Shown: positions 15,848 through 24,777 of the stretch, in pieces
How positions within the stretch are numbered: the first letter of the stretch is position 1
Layout of the letters: the number at the start of each line of letters is the position of its first letter
Assembly: GCA_964608915.1 (NCBI GenBank)
Contig: CAZSQA010000001.1
Span: 124,001-188,000 of the forward strand
From: QWQI01 sp964608915
GTDB taxonomy: Bacteria; Planctomycetota; Planctomycetia; Isosphaerales; Isosphaeraceae
Direction: 5' to 3'
DNA length: 64,000 nucleotides
The notes under the pieces: generated by a model
The model's input: the letters and a program-made list of their open reading frames with translations, nothing else
Database searches by the model: none
What the model was told of the DNA's origin: nothing
Program-made: the position numbers and the translations under genes

Positions 15848-17428
15848 ATGATCGACCCATTGATCTCTCGCCTCGAAAATTTGGGCCATCCGCAAGTTCT
15901 GGTCGTAGGCGACCTGATCCTGGACCGGTACATCTGGGGCTATGCCGAACGCATCAGTCAGGAAGCGCCAGTGGCCCTGTTAAGGGCCGATCAGCGTGAG
16001 CACCGGCTGGGCGGGGCTTCGAGCGTGGCGACGATGCTGGCCGCCCTGGGCGCGCGGGTGCGCCTGATGGGCGTCGTCGGCCGGGACGAAAACGCGGCTC
16101 TGGTACGCGAAATTCTGCGTGATCAGGGGATCGACGACACGCATGTCGCCACCGTCGACGACCGCCCCACGACCGTCAAGGAACGATATATCGGCCGGGC
16201 CCAGGACCGGCATCCGCAGCAGATGATCCGGGTCGACTACGAAGTGCGCGACCCCATCGGCGCCGAAATCGAGAGTCGGTTCGCGGGCGGCATCGCCCAG
16301 GCCGTCCGCGAAGCCGATGTCATCCTCATTTCCGACTACGACAAGGGTGTCTGCACGCCGGGGCTGCTGCAGGCCCTGATCGCCGAATCCAGGCGGCAGG
16401 GCAAGCGCGTGCTGGCTGACCCGATCCGGGGCGGCGATTACGCGAAATACTCCGGTGTGCACTGCATGACGCCGAACCGGCTGGAAGCCGGCCTGGCGAC
16501 GGGCATGAACATCCGCAGCCATGAGGACGCCATCCACGCGGCCGAATCGCTGCAGTCACGTTTAGGCATGGAAGCTTCCATCGTCACCCTCGACCGGGAC
16601 GGCATGGCCCTGATCGACCCGTCGGGCGGCAAGTCGATCCACCCGACACGCCAGCGGCAGGTGTACGACATCACCGGCGCCGGCGATATGGTCCTTTCGG
16701 TCATCGGGCTGGTGCTCGCAGCGGGCGGCAGCTATGAAGAAGCCGTGGCCCTGGGCAATGTGGCCGGCGGGCTCGAAGTCGAAAAGATCGGCGTCGCCCT
16801 GCTCTCGCGGCAGGAGATCCTGACCGATCTCGTCGAGCATCATGGCTCGGGCGGCACGAAGGTTCTTTCCCGCGCTGCCGCGGCCGAAGAATGTCAGCGG
16901 CGTCGGCGGGCCGGTCAGAAGGTCGTTTTCACGAACGGCTGCTTCGACTTGCTCCATGTCGGCCACGTGCGGCTGCTGGCTGAAGCTGCCGATCAGGGCG
17001 ATTATCTGGTCGTCGGTCTGAACTCCGATGCGAGCGTGAAGCGGCTCAAGGGTGAAACCAGGCCCGTGAACGCCGAAGCCGCGCGTGCCGAAGTTCTGGC
17101 CGCCATCGGATCGGTCGGATGCGTCACGATCTTCGAGGAAGACACGCCCCGCGAATTGATCGAGGCACTTCGGCCCGACGTTCTCGTCAAGGGCGGCGAT
17201 TATGCCCCTCACGAAGTCGTCGGCCGCGAAGAGGTGGAAAGCTGGGGCGGAAGGCTCGTTCTGGTGAATGTCGTTGCCGGCCATTCCACGACCCGCATGA
17301 TCGAACGTGCCGGTCGCGGATCGCTTCGCCCCGATGCTGGGCATGCCGCGACGCAAGTTCCGCCCAGGCCGAACTTCACGTCGGTCGAAGACGCCACGCG
17401 CAGCACAGTCGGTCGACGCGAATCATGA
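15848..17428 (+). CDS. hldE: Bifunctional heptose-7-phosphate kinase / heptose-1-phosphate adenylyltransferase
   Basis: 526 aa. The N-terminal PfkB-type kinase domain (about 1-320) carries VVGDLILDRYIWG, GGASSVATMLAALGA, TPNRLEA and the catalytic DITGAGDMV. The C-terminal adenylyltransferase domain (about 345-490) has VVFTNGCFDLLHVGHVRLL with the HxGH nucleotidyl-transfer motif. The enzyme supplies ADP-heptose for the LPS inner core. Both domains are intact, and the length is slightly over the usual 475 aa because of a polar tail of about 35 residues. AAGGAGGA lies 8 bases before ATG 15848. Confidence 0.95.
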   Translation: MIDPLISRLENLGHPQVLVVGDLILDRYIWGYAERISQEAPVALLRADQREHRLGGASSVATMLAALGARVRLMGVVGRDENAALVREILRDQGIDDTHVATVDDRPTTVKERYIGRAQDRHPQQMIRVDYEVRDPIGAEIESRFAGGIAQAVREADVILISDYDKGVCTPGLLQALIAESRRQGKRVLADPIRGGDYAKYSGVHCMTPNRLEAGLATGMNIRSHEDAIHAAESLQSRLGMEASIVTLDRDGMALIDPSGGKSIHPTRQRQVYDITGAGDMVLSVIGLVLAAGGSYEEAVALGNVAGGLEVEKIGVALLSRQEILTDLVEHHGSGGTKVLSRAAAAEECQRRRRAGQKVVFTNGCFDLLHVGHVRLLAEAADQGDYLVVGLNSDASVKRLKGETRPVNAEAARAEVLAAIGSVGCVTIFEEDTPRELIEALRPDVLVKGGDYAPHEVVGREEVESWGGRLVLVNVVAGHSTTRMIERAGRGSLRPDAGHAATQVPPRPNFTSVEDATRSTVGRRES

Positions 17429-17590
17429 ATTCCGTATGACCGGTGATTTCGATCGAATCGGCATGACCCGTTCAAGCCGATCCCTCGGTCGTGTCGATGT
17501 ACCTACCGGAGAGATTCGGAGCGGATTCGTGCCCGGGCTTGTGCCTGGATTCGATCTCCGCTCCCGCACTCGACCGGGACGTGATCGCAC

Positions 17591-20083
17591 ATGCCGCCCG
17601 ACAACCGTTCGCCGAATGCCGGTCAATCGACGCCGGCCCGAACGATCCTCGTCGAAGCGCTGGTCGTCGGGGCGGTGCTCGTCAGCCTCGTCGCGACTTT
17701 CGTCGCCGTGTTTCTTTTCATCGAAAACGGCCATCGCAGGCGTGCCTCCGAAACTCTTCAGGCCCAGGCCCCCGCGCCGCCTGCACCGGTCATTGAAACG
17801 CCGGCCCCCGCGCCAAAACTGGCACAAGCCGAGCCTGTTCGGCCTGGTCCGCCCCCTCCGGACAACTCGGCGGAGCTTGCCCGCGAACTCGATGCCCGCA
17901 TCGCGAAAGCACGTGAAGCGAAGGCGAAGAGCGACCTGTTCGCCTGGACGGCCCGGAAAGCGGCCGACTGGCTGAAACAGCGCGAAAAACAGGCCGAGGC
18001 CCAGGCTGCCGGTGCCCTCGAAACGGGCGAGAAAGCCGCTGTGGAGACTCACCGGCTGCGTGATCATGCCTCGCGGATCGCCGACGCCGTGGCCCGGCTC
18101 GAACTCAAACGCGACGACGCGGCGGCCAAACTCGAAGCCGCCAAAAATCGCAAGGGCTATTCGATCCTGCCCTATCGTGGCCCGAACGGGGCCTGGCAGC
18201 GGCCTTTGCCGATCGAATGTTCGCGAGACACTGCCCAGATCATGCCCGGAGGGCCGAGCTTCCGCCTGATCGACCTGGAACTCTCGGGGCTGACACGCAA
18301 CAGCCTGTTCGCCCGCATCGTCGAACTGGCCACGCGTAAAGCCGCGTCCCAGGCCACGCCGGATGGTAACGCACCCACGGTCTACGTCCTTTTCGTCGTA
18401 CGCCCCAGCGGCATCAAGGCTTATTACGAAGCCCGGGCCCGCCTGCAGGCACAAGGCGTGGCGTTCGGCTATGAACTTGTCGACGAGACCACGCCGATCG
18501 ACTATCCCGACCTCGGCAATCTCGCCGAATGGCCTGGCTATGTGCCCGCGGACGAAATCGCTGATGCTCTGGCCGCCGAGCCGATCGAAGGAAGTCTATC
18601 CGCTGCTCCAGGTCACGGGCCAGGTTCCGCGCTTTCAGGAACCGGGAACGGCCAGAATGAATCGGGCCTGTTCGTCTGGCGGGAAGGCCTGGACGGCAAA
18701 CGGCCCGGCCGTGCCGACGGCGAAAACGGCGACCCGTCGGGCGGCCCTGCAGGTGTCGCCGGAAACGGTTATGGATCTGCCGCGATGCCCCCGGGAGCAG
18801 CGAACGAACCGGGCGGCGTGGGTACCGGTTCGCCACGCGTGGATTTCGGCCCCGGTTCTCTCAGCCAGCTCGGCAGGTCCAGTTCCGGTCGTAACGGGGC
18901 AGCCGGCACGTTGCCAGGGCAAGGCGTAAATGGTTCGGTGAATGGATCTTCCGGCAACGGTGCCGAATTGGGCGGCCGGCCTTCCGGAGGAATGCCCGGT
19001 GCCGGGCGGGCGAACGTGCCGAATCTGGAACCGCCTTGGGGCGAAAGGCCCGACCCACGCCGTCCCGCTGGTGCATTGGCCGCGAATTCGCCAGGTTCCG
19101 GTGCGAGTGCTGGCCAGGCAAGGCCAGGCGGTCTCGCAGGCAAGTCGGATTCTTCGCAGGGATCGAGCGACAGCGGCACGTTCGAAGGGCTTGTCGCCGA
19201 GCTGGCGGCCCAGAGCGATCGAAACGAGAAACGTTCGCTGACGAGGCCGGGCGCCGTGGCGATTGTGCCGGGCGACTTGTCCGAGGAAATCGGCGACCGG
19301 CAATCTTCACCTTTCGGCGGTGGCGGAATACTGCCGCGTGATCCCTCCGCGTCGGGCGAGCGTGCGCTCGGCGGTCAACCGCCAGCCTCGACAGCCGGTT
19401 CGCCTTTCGGTACGGCGCCGCCGACGCTGCCCCGGTTCGAACCCGCGCCGGCGGCGCCAGGAAGTGCGTCTGAATCCGCTGGAAATCCTGGTTCTGCAAA
19501 GGGTTCAGTAGGTGCTTCCGGGTCTTCGGCCTCGAACGGGTCTGAGCGATCGGCTGATTCCTCCACGCCGAAGCCCTCCGAATCGGCCCCGTCGTCAGGT
19601 TCGTCAGGAACGGCATCATCCCGGAAGCCGAGCGGAGCATCGTCTTCGAACGGCGGCATGCCATCGGGTTCGGCGGGCGCTGCGGGGGCGGGCGGTTCGC
19701 CGCCTCCAGATGGCCCGAAGTTCGGCATCAAGAACGGTTTGAAGCGGATCTTCGGCAGTGAGGAAAGACTGCCCGAAAAATCGTGGGAGGTCAGTCTCAC
19801 CTGCGATGCCGGCGGTTTGACCATTCGCCCGGGCGAACATCGGCTGAGCCTGAACGACATGCAGACTGACTCGGACCTGTTGCCGAGAACGCTTCAGTCG
19901 ATGTTCGAACGCCATGTGCGTGAAAATCCCGAACGTTTCTGGCGGCCCTATGTGAAATATCGAGTCGCCGCGGGTGGTGAACCGCTGATGGGGCTTTCGC
20001 AGAATCAGCTGGCGCAGGGCTTTGTGCGCTGGCCCGCGATCGTCGAACCGGTCGCCGCGACGAACAGGGAGTCCGCACGATGA
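17591..20083 (+). CDS. Membrane-anchored hypothetical protein with long Gly/Ser/Pro-rich region
   Basis: 830 aa. One transmembrane helix (about residues 20-46) is followed by a Pro/Ala linker. A helical coiled-coil-like stretch (about 90-180) is followed by a compact domain (about 185-330) containing YVLFVVRPSGIKAYYEARARL. A disordered Gly/Ser/Pro region (about 335-705) leads to a final domain (about 710-830) with KSWEVSLTCDAGGLTIRPG. It is not recognised as a named family. The next gene starts within its stop codon (ATGA) and shares the anchor, coiled-coil and vRPsGi-like layout, so the two probably act together in the envelope. Confidence 0.7.
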   Translation: MPPDNRSPNAGQSTPARTILVEALVVGAVLVSLVATFVAVFLFIENGHRRRASETLQAQAPAPPAPVIETPAPAPKLAQAEPVRPGPPPPDNSAELARELDARIAKAREAKAKSDLFAWTARKAADWLKQREKQAEAQAAGALETGEKAAVETHRLRDHASRIADAVARLELKRDDAAAKLEAAKNRKGYSILPYRGPNGAWQRPLPIECSRDTAQIMPGGPSFRLIDLELSGLTRNSLFARIVELATRKAASQATPDGNAPTVYVLFVVRPSGIKAYYEARARLQAQGVAFGYELVDETTPIDYPDLGNLAEWPGYVPADEIADALAAEPIEGSLSAAPGHGPGSALSGTGNGQNESGLFVWREGLDGKRPGRADGENGDPSGGPAGVAGNGYGSAAMPPGAANEPGGVGTGSPRVDFGPGSLSQLGRSSSGRNGAAGTLPGQGVNGSVNGSSGNGAELGGRPSGGMPGAGRANVPNLEPPWGERPDPRRPAGALAANSPGSGASAGQARPGGLAGKSDSSQGSSDSGTFEGLVAELAAQSDRNEKRSLTRPGAVAIVPGDLSEEIGDRQSSPFGGGGILPRDPSASGERALGGQPPASTAGSPFGTAPPTLPRFEPAPAAPGSASESAGNPGSAKGSVGASGSSASNGSERSADSSTPKPSESAPSSGSSGTASSRKPSGASSSNGGMPSGSAGAAGAGGSPPPDGPKFGIKNGLKRIFGSEERLPEKSWEVSLTCDAGGLTIRPGEHRLSLNDMQTDSDLLPRTLQSMFERHVRENPERFWRPYVKYRVAAGGEPLMGLSQNQLAQGFVRWPAIVEPVAATNRESAR

Positions 20084-21213
20084 TCCCGAACGAAGAGCCC
20101 GTCCAGGCCGATCCCGGCATCCGTCCGAATGTCCCGCACACGTCGTTTCGGCCTGAAACGGCCGCGCCACGTTCGACCGCACCGGTCAGGGGAATGTCCG
20201 GCCTGGTGATCACGGCTTTATCGATGGCGGCGGGGTCAGTCACTCTGGCCGTTTTTCAGTGGGTCGCCCGGCCTGAGGAACCGACCGAGCCTGCGGCGTT
20301 CGTGGTGCATGCAGCTCCGGAAGCGCCGGCGGCGAAAGCCGAGCCGGCACCCGTCCCCGTCGAGCCACCGTCGCCGGTCGATCCAGTCCCTCCTGTGCCG
20401 GAGTTTTCAGAGGAAGAGCTGGCCGCCCGTCGTGCAGAAGCCGAAAAGCTCGAACGCCAGGCGGCTGCGAGGAAAGCCGTGGCCCAGGCCGATTCGGCCG
20501 CGATTACCGACGCGCTCACGGGCTGGAAGAAGATGATGGGCACGGCCGTCTCGTCGCGGACCGCCTCCGAAACGGCGGCCCTCGAGCGCCAGGCCGCCGC
20601 GGCCAGCGTCGAATCGATGAATCGCCTGTACAAAGAACTGACGGCGGAAACCGCGAAAATCCTCAAAACCCCGAAACCGCCGCGAGAGGCCCTTTCCGGC
20701 TTCAGCCCGGTCGCGAAGCCGGCCAAGGGGCAGGAATATCACTTCGAAGTCCGGGGCGACCGGATCGCGTTCATCGACATTCAGCAACTGCTGGAACAGG
20801 TCAAGAAAGACGTCCAGATCCGCATGCGGCTGAGCGGTTCGCCACGGGGAATTCAGTCGGAAGTCGGCCCTGTCGGGGATTTCGGACTGGCCTACGAAAT
20901 CGGCCCGATGAACGACATGCTGGGCGGCACGGGGGTTGGCCTGAAAGGCTGGGAGGTCGTGCCGGCGCGGGATCCGCGTGGCGAGACGGTCGAACGTTCG
21001 GCCCAGGCCCTTTCGGAATTCGACCGGGCGATCCGGAGATTGAGCCCTTCGAGCGCCACGATTACGATGTGGGTCTATCCCGACGGTTTCGGAACGTTCC
21101 GGATCATGCGTGACAGGCTCCATTCTCTGGGCTTCATGGTGGCGGCCAGGCCCTTGCCGGAAGGAATCCCCGTGCGTGGCAGCCCGATGGGTTCGATCTC
21201 GGCGGGGCAATGA
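20080..21213 (+). CDS. Membrane-anchored hypothetical protein, partner of the preceding gene
   Basis: 377 aa, starting at the ATG of an ATGA overlap with the 830 aa gene, so translation is coupled. One transmembrane segment (about residues 40-62) is followed by a Pro-rich linker, then an Ala/Glu-rich coiled coil (about 110-195). A C-terminal domain (about 205-377) contains ITMWVYPDGFGTFRIMRDRL, which parallels VLFVVRPSGIKAYYEARARL of its partner. No enzyme motif is visible and the family is unknown to me. Confidence 0.68.
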   Translation: MIPNEEPVQADPGIRPNVPHTSFRPETAAPRSTAPVRGMSGLVITALSMAAGSVTLAVFQWVARPEEPTEPAAFVVHAAPEAPAAKAEPAPVPVEPPSPVDPVPPVPEFSEEELAARRAEAEKLERQAAARKAVAQADSAAITDALTGWKKMMGTAVSSRTASETAALERQAAAASVESMNRLYKELTAETAKILKTPKPPREALSGFSPVAKPAKGQEYHFEVRGDRIAFIDIQQLLEQVKKDVQIRMRLSGSPRGIQSEVGPVGDFGLAYEIGPMNDMLGGTGVGLKGWEVVPARDPRGETVERSAQALSEFDRAIRRLSPSSATITMWVYPDGFGTFRIMRDRLHSLGFMVAARPLPEGIPVRGSPMGSISAGQ

Positions 21214-21298
21214 TCGCGCTGGGCATTCGGGCGAAATCCGGAACGCGCGGGCCATCGTTCCGAATCGGCAAGGCTGGCGGACATTTTCGGCCCCCGAT

Positions 21299-22039
21299 TC
21301 AGGGCCTTCGATAGGTTCCTCGTGAATCCGCGGCGATACGTTTGAGCGGTGCGAACTCGACACGGGGGTTCAGGTCGATCACGTGCACCGGCACACCGGC
21401 GGTGTTCCAGCCCCTGATGACTTCGGGCGTCGGGGTCGCGAAATCCCCGTCGGTCAGGAAAAAGATGCAGTCCGGCTTCAATCCGAGAGCCGTTCGCAAC
21501 GCCTGGGAAGGTTGCGTATCGTCGCCCTGCTGCAGGCTTTTGAGCCAGGGTCCGACCTGGCGGGCTTTGTCCGAACCGGCGGAGACGTAAGGCCCCCAGG
21601 GCAATTCGAGCGTCTGACGGTCGAACGCGATTACGTGAAACTTCTGCGGCCACTCCAGTTTCGAAATCGTCCGGGTCAGTTCGCTGTGCGCCCGTTCCAG
21701 TCGTCCGCCATCCTGCATGCTGGTGGAATTGTCGATCACGAAAACGATCGTATCGCCCGCGGCTTCGGTGCCGAAAAACCGGGTGCGATGCGTCCCTGGC
21801 GACCTGTAGGACCCGCTCTGGTCTTTCGGCGCGAAAGAAGGCAGATAAGTCTGCCGGAATTGTTCGGAGGACATCACCTGAGGCGGGTCTTCCGAGGCTC
21901 GGGCACGGGCCGACTTTTTTTTCGCGGTCTGAGCGAGCGAAATCTGTGTCGAGGCCAGGCAGATCGTCACAGCCGCCAGTGCGAATCCTCGCGACGATCG
22001 TCCCGAAGCTTGCATAGTAAGTGAATTCAGGCATCGCAT
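21299..22039 (-). CDS. Secreted von Willebrand factor A-domain protein
   Basis: 246 aa from ATG 22039, with GAGGAG upstream. A signal peptide ends near SLAQ (residue 36). The vWA domain (about 90-245) has the MIDAS start FVIDNSTSMQDG and the later FFLTDGDF, so metal-ion-dependent binding is plausible. It resembles the VWA proteins common in planctomycete envelopes. It is convergent with the unknown pair at 17591-21213 and divergent from terC. Confidence 0.8.
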   Translation of the reverse strand: MRCLNSLTMQASGRSSRGFALAAVTICLASTQISLAQTAKKKSARARASEDPPQVMSSEQFRQTYLPSFAPKDQSGSYRSPGTHRTRFFGTEAAGDTIVFVIDNSTSMQDGGRLERAHSELTRTISKLEWPQKFHVIAFDRQTLELPWGPYVSAGSDKARQVGPWLKSLQQGDDTQPSQALRTALGLKPDCIFFLTDGDFATPTPEVIRGWNTAGVPVHVIDLNPRVEFAPLKRIAADSRGTYRRP

Positions 22040-22268
22040 CCGCGAATTCTCCTCATGTCGCAGTATGCATCATAACCGCATGGTTCGAAGCGGAATAGCG
22101 GTTCAGGCAACGGTTCCTGCCTGATGCTCAGGCCGAAACCGCAAAGCCGTTCACTTGTCGAAATCGTTCCTGTTTGTCATCATTCGCTGGTGCCAAAGGC
22201 TCGTCCGTCATCTTGCGCGACGAGAATCAGACCGGACCAGACGATACGACCAACCCACTGAGCCGACC

Positions 22269-23213
22269 GTGGATTCCCTATTCCTCCTATCGACCGCTCT
22301 GACGTCCTCCGACTACGGTCAGATGGCCGTGACCATCCTGCTTCTCATCATTCTGGAAGGGCTTCTGAGCGCTGATAACGCTCTGGTGCTGGCCGTGCTC
22401 GTAAGACATTTGCCGAAAGAGCAACAGAAGCGGGCTCTTCGTTACGGCATCATCGGCGCGTTCGTGTTCCGGTTCATCGCCGTGCTTTTCGCCGCGATCC
22501 TGCTGGAATACTGGATCTTCAAAATTGTCGGTGCGGCTTATCTCATCATACTGGCACTGAAGCATTTTCTCGGCGAAGGGCACGACGATACGGTCGTCGT
22601 CGCCAAAAAACACGGCTTCTGGCGCACCGTCGTGGGCGTCGAACTCGCCGATATCGCCTTCTCGATCGATTCCATCCTGGCCGCCGTCGCGATGGCGGAA
22701 GGGCTTCGACCCGCCATCAAGGAGACCGAGTTCATCGGCCAGTCGCTCGAAATCTGGACGGTCTGGATCGGCGGCCTCCTCGGCATCGTGACCATGCGTT
22801 ACGTCGCGGGCCTTTTCATTACCCTGCTCGACAAACTCCCCGGCCTGGCCAGCGCGGCCTATCAGCTCGTCATGTGGATCGGCATCAAGCTCTTCGCCAG
22901 CGGCCTCGACCAGGCGTTCCACCTCAAATCCGCCGACCTGAAAACCGGCTGGCGACAATACGTTCCGCAATGGCTGCTGGACGCCCACCTCGAAATCCCT
23001 GAGCCGATCTTCTGGACGGTCATGATGGCCATCATCGGCATCGCCCTTCTGCGCAGCCTTTCCAAGCGATCACGGCTCGATCCCGAATTCGTCGAGACCA
23101 TGCGCGACCTCGGTCAGATGGAAAAGACCATCGATCAGGCCGCCGGTGATGCGGTCGGCTCCATGGATGATTCGACGGCCCCCGAGCCCGACAATTCCCG
23201 AAATCCGCACTGA
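22269..23213 (+). CDS. TerC-family integral membrane protein
   Basis: 314 aa from GTG 22269 (an upstream open frame reaches 22155). About seven to eight transmembrane helices. The TerC motifs LLSADNALVLAVLV and VELADIAFSIDSILAAVAM carry the conserved membrane Asp and Asn residues. Members export metal ions, notably manganese, or give tellurite resistance. The C-terminal 50 residues are polar and cytoplasmic-looking. No ter operon neighbours. Assignment to the family is firm; the ion is not known. Confidence 0.88.
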   Translation: MDSLFLLSTALTSSDYGQMAVTILLLIILEGLLSADNALVLAVLVRHLPKEQQKRALRYGIIGAFVFRFIAVLFAAILLEYWIFKIVGAAYLIILALKHFLGEGHDDTVVVAKKHGFWRTVVGVELADIAFSIDSILAAVAMAEGLRPAIKETEFIGQSLEIWTVWIGGLLGIVTMRYVAGLFITLLDKLPGLASAAYQLVMWIGIKLFASGLDQAFHLKSADLKTGWRQYVPQWLLDAHLEIPEPIFWTVMMAIIGIALLRSLSKRSRLDPEFVETMRDLGQMEKTIDQAAGDAVGSMDDSTAPEPDNSRNPH

Positions 23214-23257
23214 TTTGACCTGATTCAAGCGAAGTGACGGCCAAATTCGAACGAAAA

Positions 23258-23285
23258 AAGGGTTCCGAAGTGTTACGGAACCCTT
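23258..23285. terminator. Bidirectional terminator between terC and the DUF1501 gene
   Basis: A perfect 10-bp stem AAGGGTTCCG / CGGAACCCTT with an 8-base loop has A residues on the left and T residues on the right, fitting convergent termination. Confidence 0.75.
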
Positions 23286-23306
23286 CGTTCTAAGGAGTCC
23301 GCACGA

Positions 23307-24668
23307 TCAGCCAAGCAGATCCGGCACGAGAACGCCATCACGGACGATCTGCATCGGACGCCCGTTGTTCGTTTGAAGCTCCTTGTGCGGATCGATACCC
23401 AAACGGCCGAACATCGTCGCCGCAAGATCCGCGGGCGAAACAGGATCGGTCGCGGGAGCCATGCCGTCCTTCTGAGTCGTCCCGTGTGCGTGGCCACGCT
23501 TGAATCCGCCACCGGCCACGACCACCGACATGGACCTGGCCCAGTGGTCCCGCCCGGCCGTCTTGTTCACGTTCGGCGTCCGGCCGAATTCACCCGCGCA
23601 GTAGACGATCGTCTCATCCAGCAAGCCCCGACGGTCCAGATCGACGATCAGGGTCGACAGCACCTTGTCGAGCTGCGGCAGAAGACGAGTCCGCAGGGCA
23701 ACGAAGTTGTCCCTGTGCGTGTCCCACCCGCCCAGGGATACGGTCACGAACCGCACTCCCGCTTCGATCAGCCGCCGGGCCGCGAGCGCCGATTGACCGA
23801 AAGGCGTCGAACCGTATGCCTCTCGCACGTGCTCCGGCTCACTTTCGAGCTGGAAGGCTTTCTGTGTTCGATCATTACGCAAAATGTCCAGAGCCTGGGC
23901 GTGGAACCGGTCGAGCCCGGCGGCCACTTCGATTCCTTTCTCCATCGCCCGGAATCGACGATCGAATGTGTCCCGAAGAAGCTCCCTGTCATTGAGTTGC
24001 GTGACGGTAAGCTCTTTCGGCAGGCTGACCCCGCGCACCCGAAGCCGGCCGCCACCACCCGCTTCCACGGGAAACGGGTTGTAGGCCGGGCCGAGGTATC
24101 CGGCACCGCCGGCCTGACCGCCTCGCAGTTGCTGAAAGGTCACGTAAGGTGGCACGCCCACGGGCGTATCGAGCATCATCGCCCCGATCGAGCCCATCGC
24201 CGGATACACCAGAGCCGGGTTCGGCTTGTTTCCGGTCGTCATGTACTGCGTGCCCAGCTCGTGCGCCGCGATCGTATGATGCATCGAGCGAATGACCGTC
24301 GTGCGGTCGGCCACCTGGGCCATCCGGGGCAAATGTTCCGCGAACGACAGCCCTGCCACGGAGGTTTCGATCGGTCGAAACTCGCCCCGGATCGTGTCAG
24401 ATGCGTCGGGCCGTGGATCCCACATATCGATCGTGGCCGGGCCGCCCGCCAGCCAGACCATGATCACGCTTCGTGCCTTCGGTCCTGAATGAGATGGCTG
24501 ATCGATGGCGGAAAGCGTTCCGCCGTCTGGTCTTATCTCATTTGCGGCAGCTTCGGCCCGTAGCAGGTCGGCCAGGTTCAGACCCAGCAGGCCCGCCGAA
24601 CCGACTTTGAGAAAGTCGCGCCGGTGAAATCTCTCACAGTCCGACGACCAGCGTTCGCGACGACTCAT
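23307..24668 (-). CDS. DUF1501 domain protein
   Basis: 453 aa from ATG 24668, with GGAGG 7 bases upstream. A Tat-like signal RRDFLKVGSAGLLGLNLADLL lies in the first 40 residues. DUF1501 landmarks include VIMVWLAGGPATIDMWDPRP, SLGGWDTHRDNF and EFGRTPNVNKTAGRDHW, placing it in the alkaline-phosphatase-like (arylsulfatase-related) fold, though no enzyme activity has been settled for the family. It lies directly downstream of the DUF1549/DUF1553 gene on the same strand, the standard planctomycete pairing. Confidence 0.9.
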   Translation of the reverse strand: MSRRERWSSDCERFHRRDFLKVGSAGLLGLNLADLLRAEAAANEIRPDGGTLSAIDQPSHSGPKARSVIMVWLAGGPATIDMWDPRPDASDTIRGEFRPIETSVAGLSFAEHLPRMAQVADRTTVIRSMHHTIAAHELGTQYMTTGNKPNPALVYPAMGSIGAMMLDTPVGVPPYVTFQQLRGGQAGGAGYLGPAYNPFPVEAGGGGRLRVRGVSLPKELTVTQLNDRELLRDTFDRRFRAMEKGIEVAAGLDRFHAQALDILRNDRTQKAFQLESEPEHVREAYGSTPFGQSALAARRLIEAGVRFVTVSLGGWDTHRDNFVALRTRLLPQLDKVLSTLIVDLDRRGLLDETIVYCAGEFGRTPNVNKTAGRDHWARSMSVVVAGGGFKRGHAHGTTQKDGMAPATDPVSPADLAATMFGRLGIDPHKELQTNNGRPMQIVRDGVLVPDLLG

Positions 24669-24777
24669 CAGCCACCTCCGGAAAATGCGATCCACAGTCA
24701 CTTTGCACGAATATTCGTTGATCCCGTTTCCGTTCGCTTCGCACAGAGATGGCGAGTGAACGGAAACCCCGGCGATG

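Noticed and set aside
22040..22268. Possible yybP-ykoY manganese riboswitch before the TerC-type gene
   Set aside because: TerC genes often have this riboswitch, but I cannot find its conserved loops in the 229 bases upstream.
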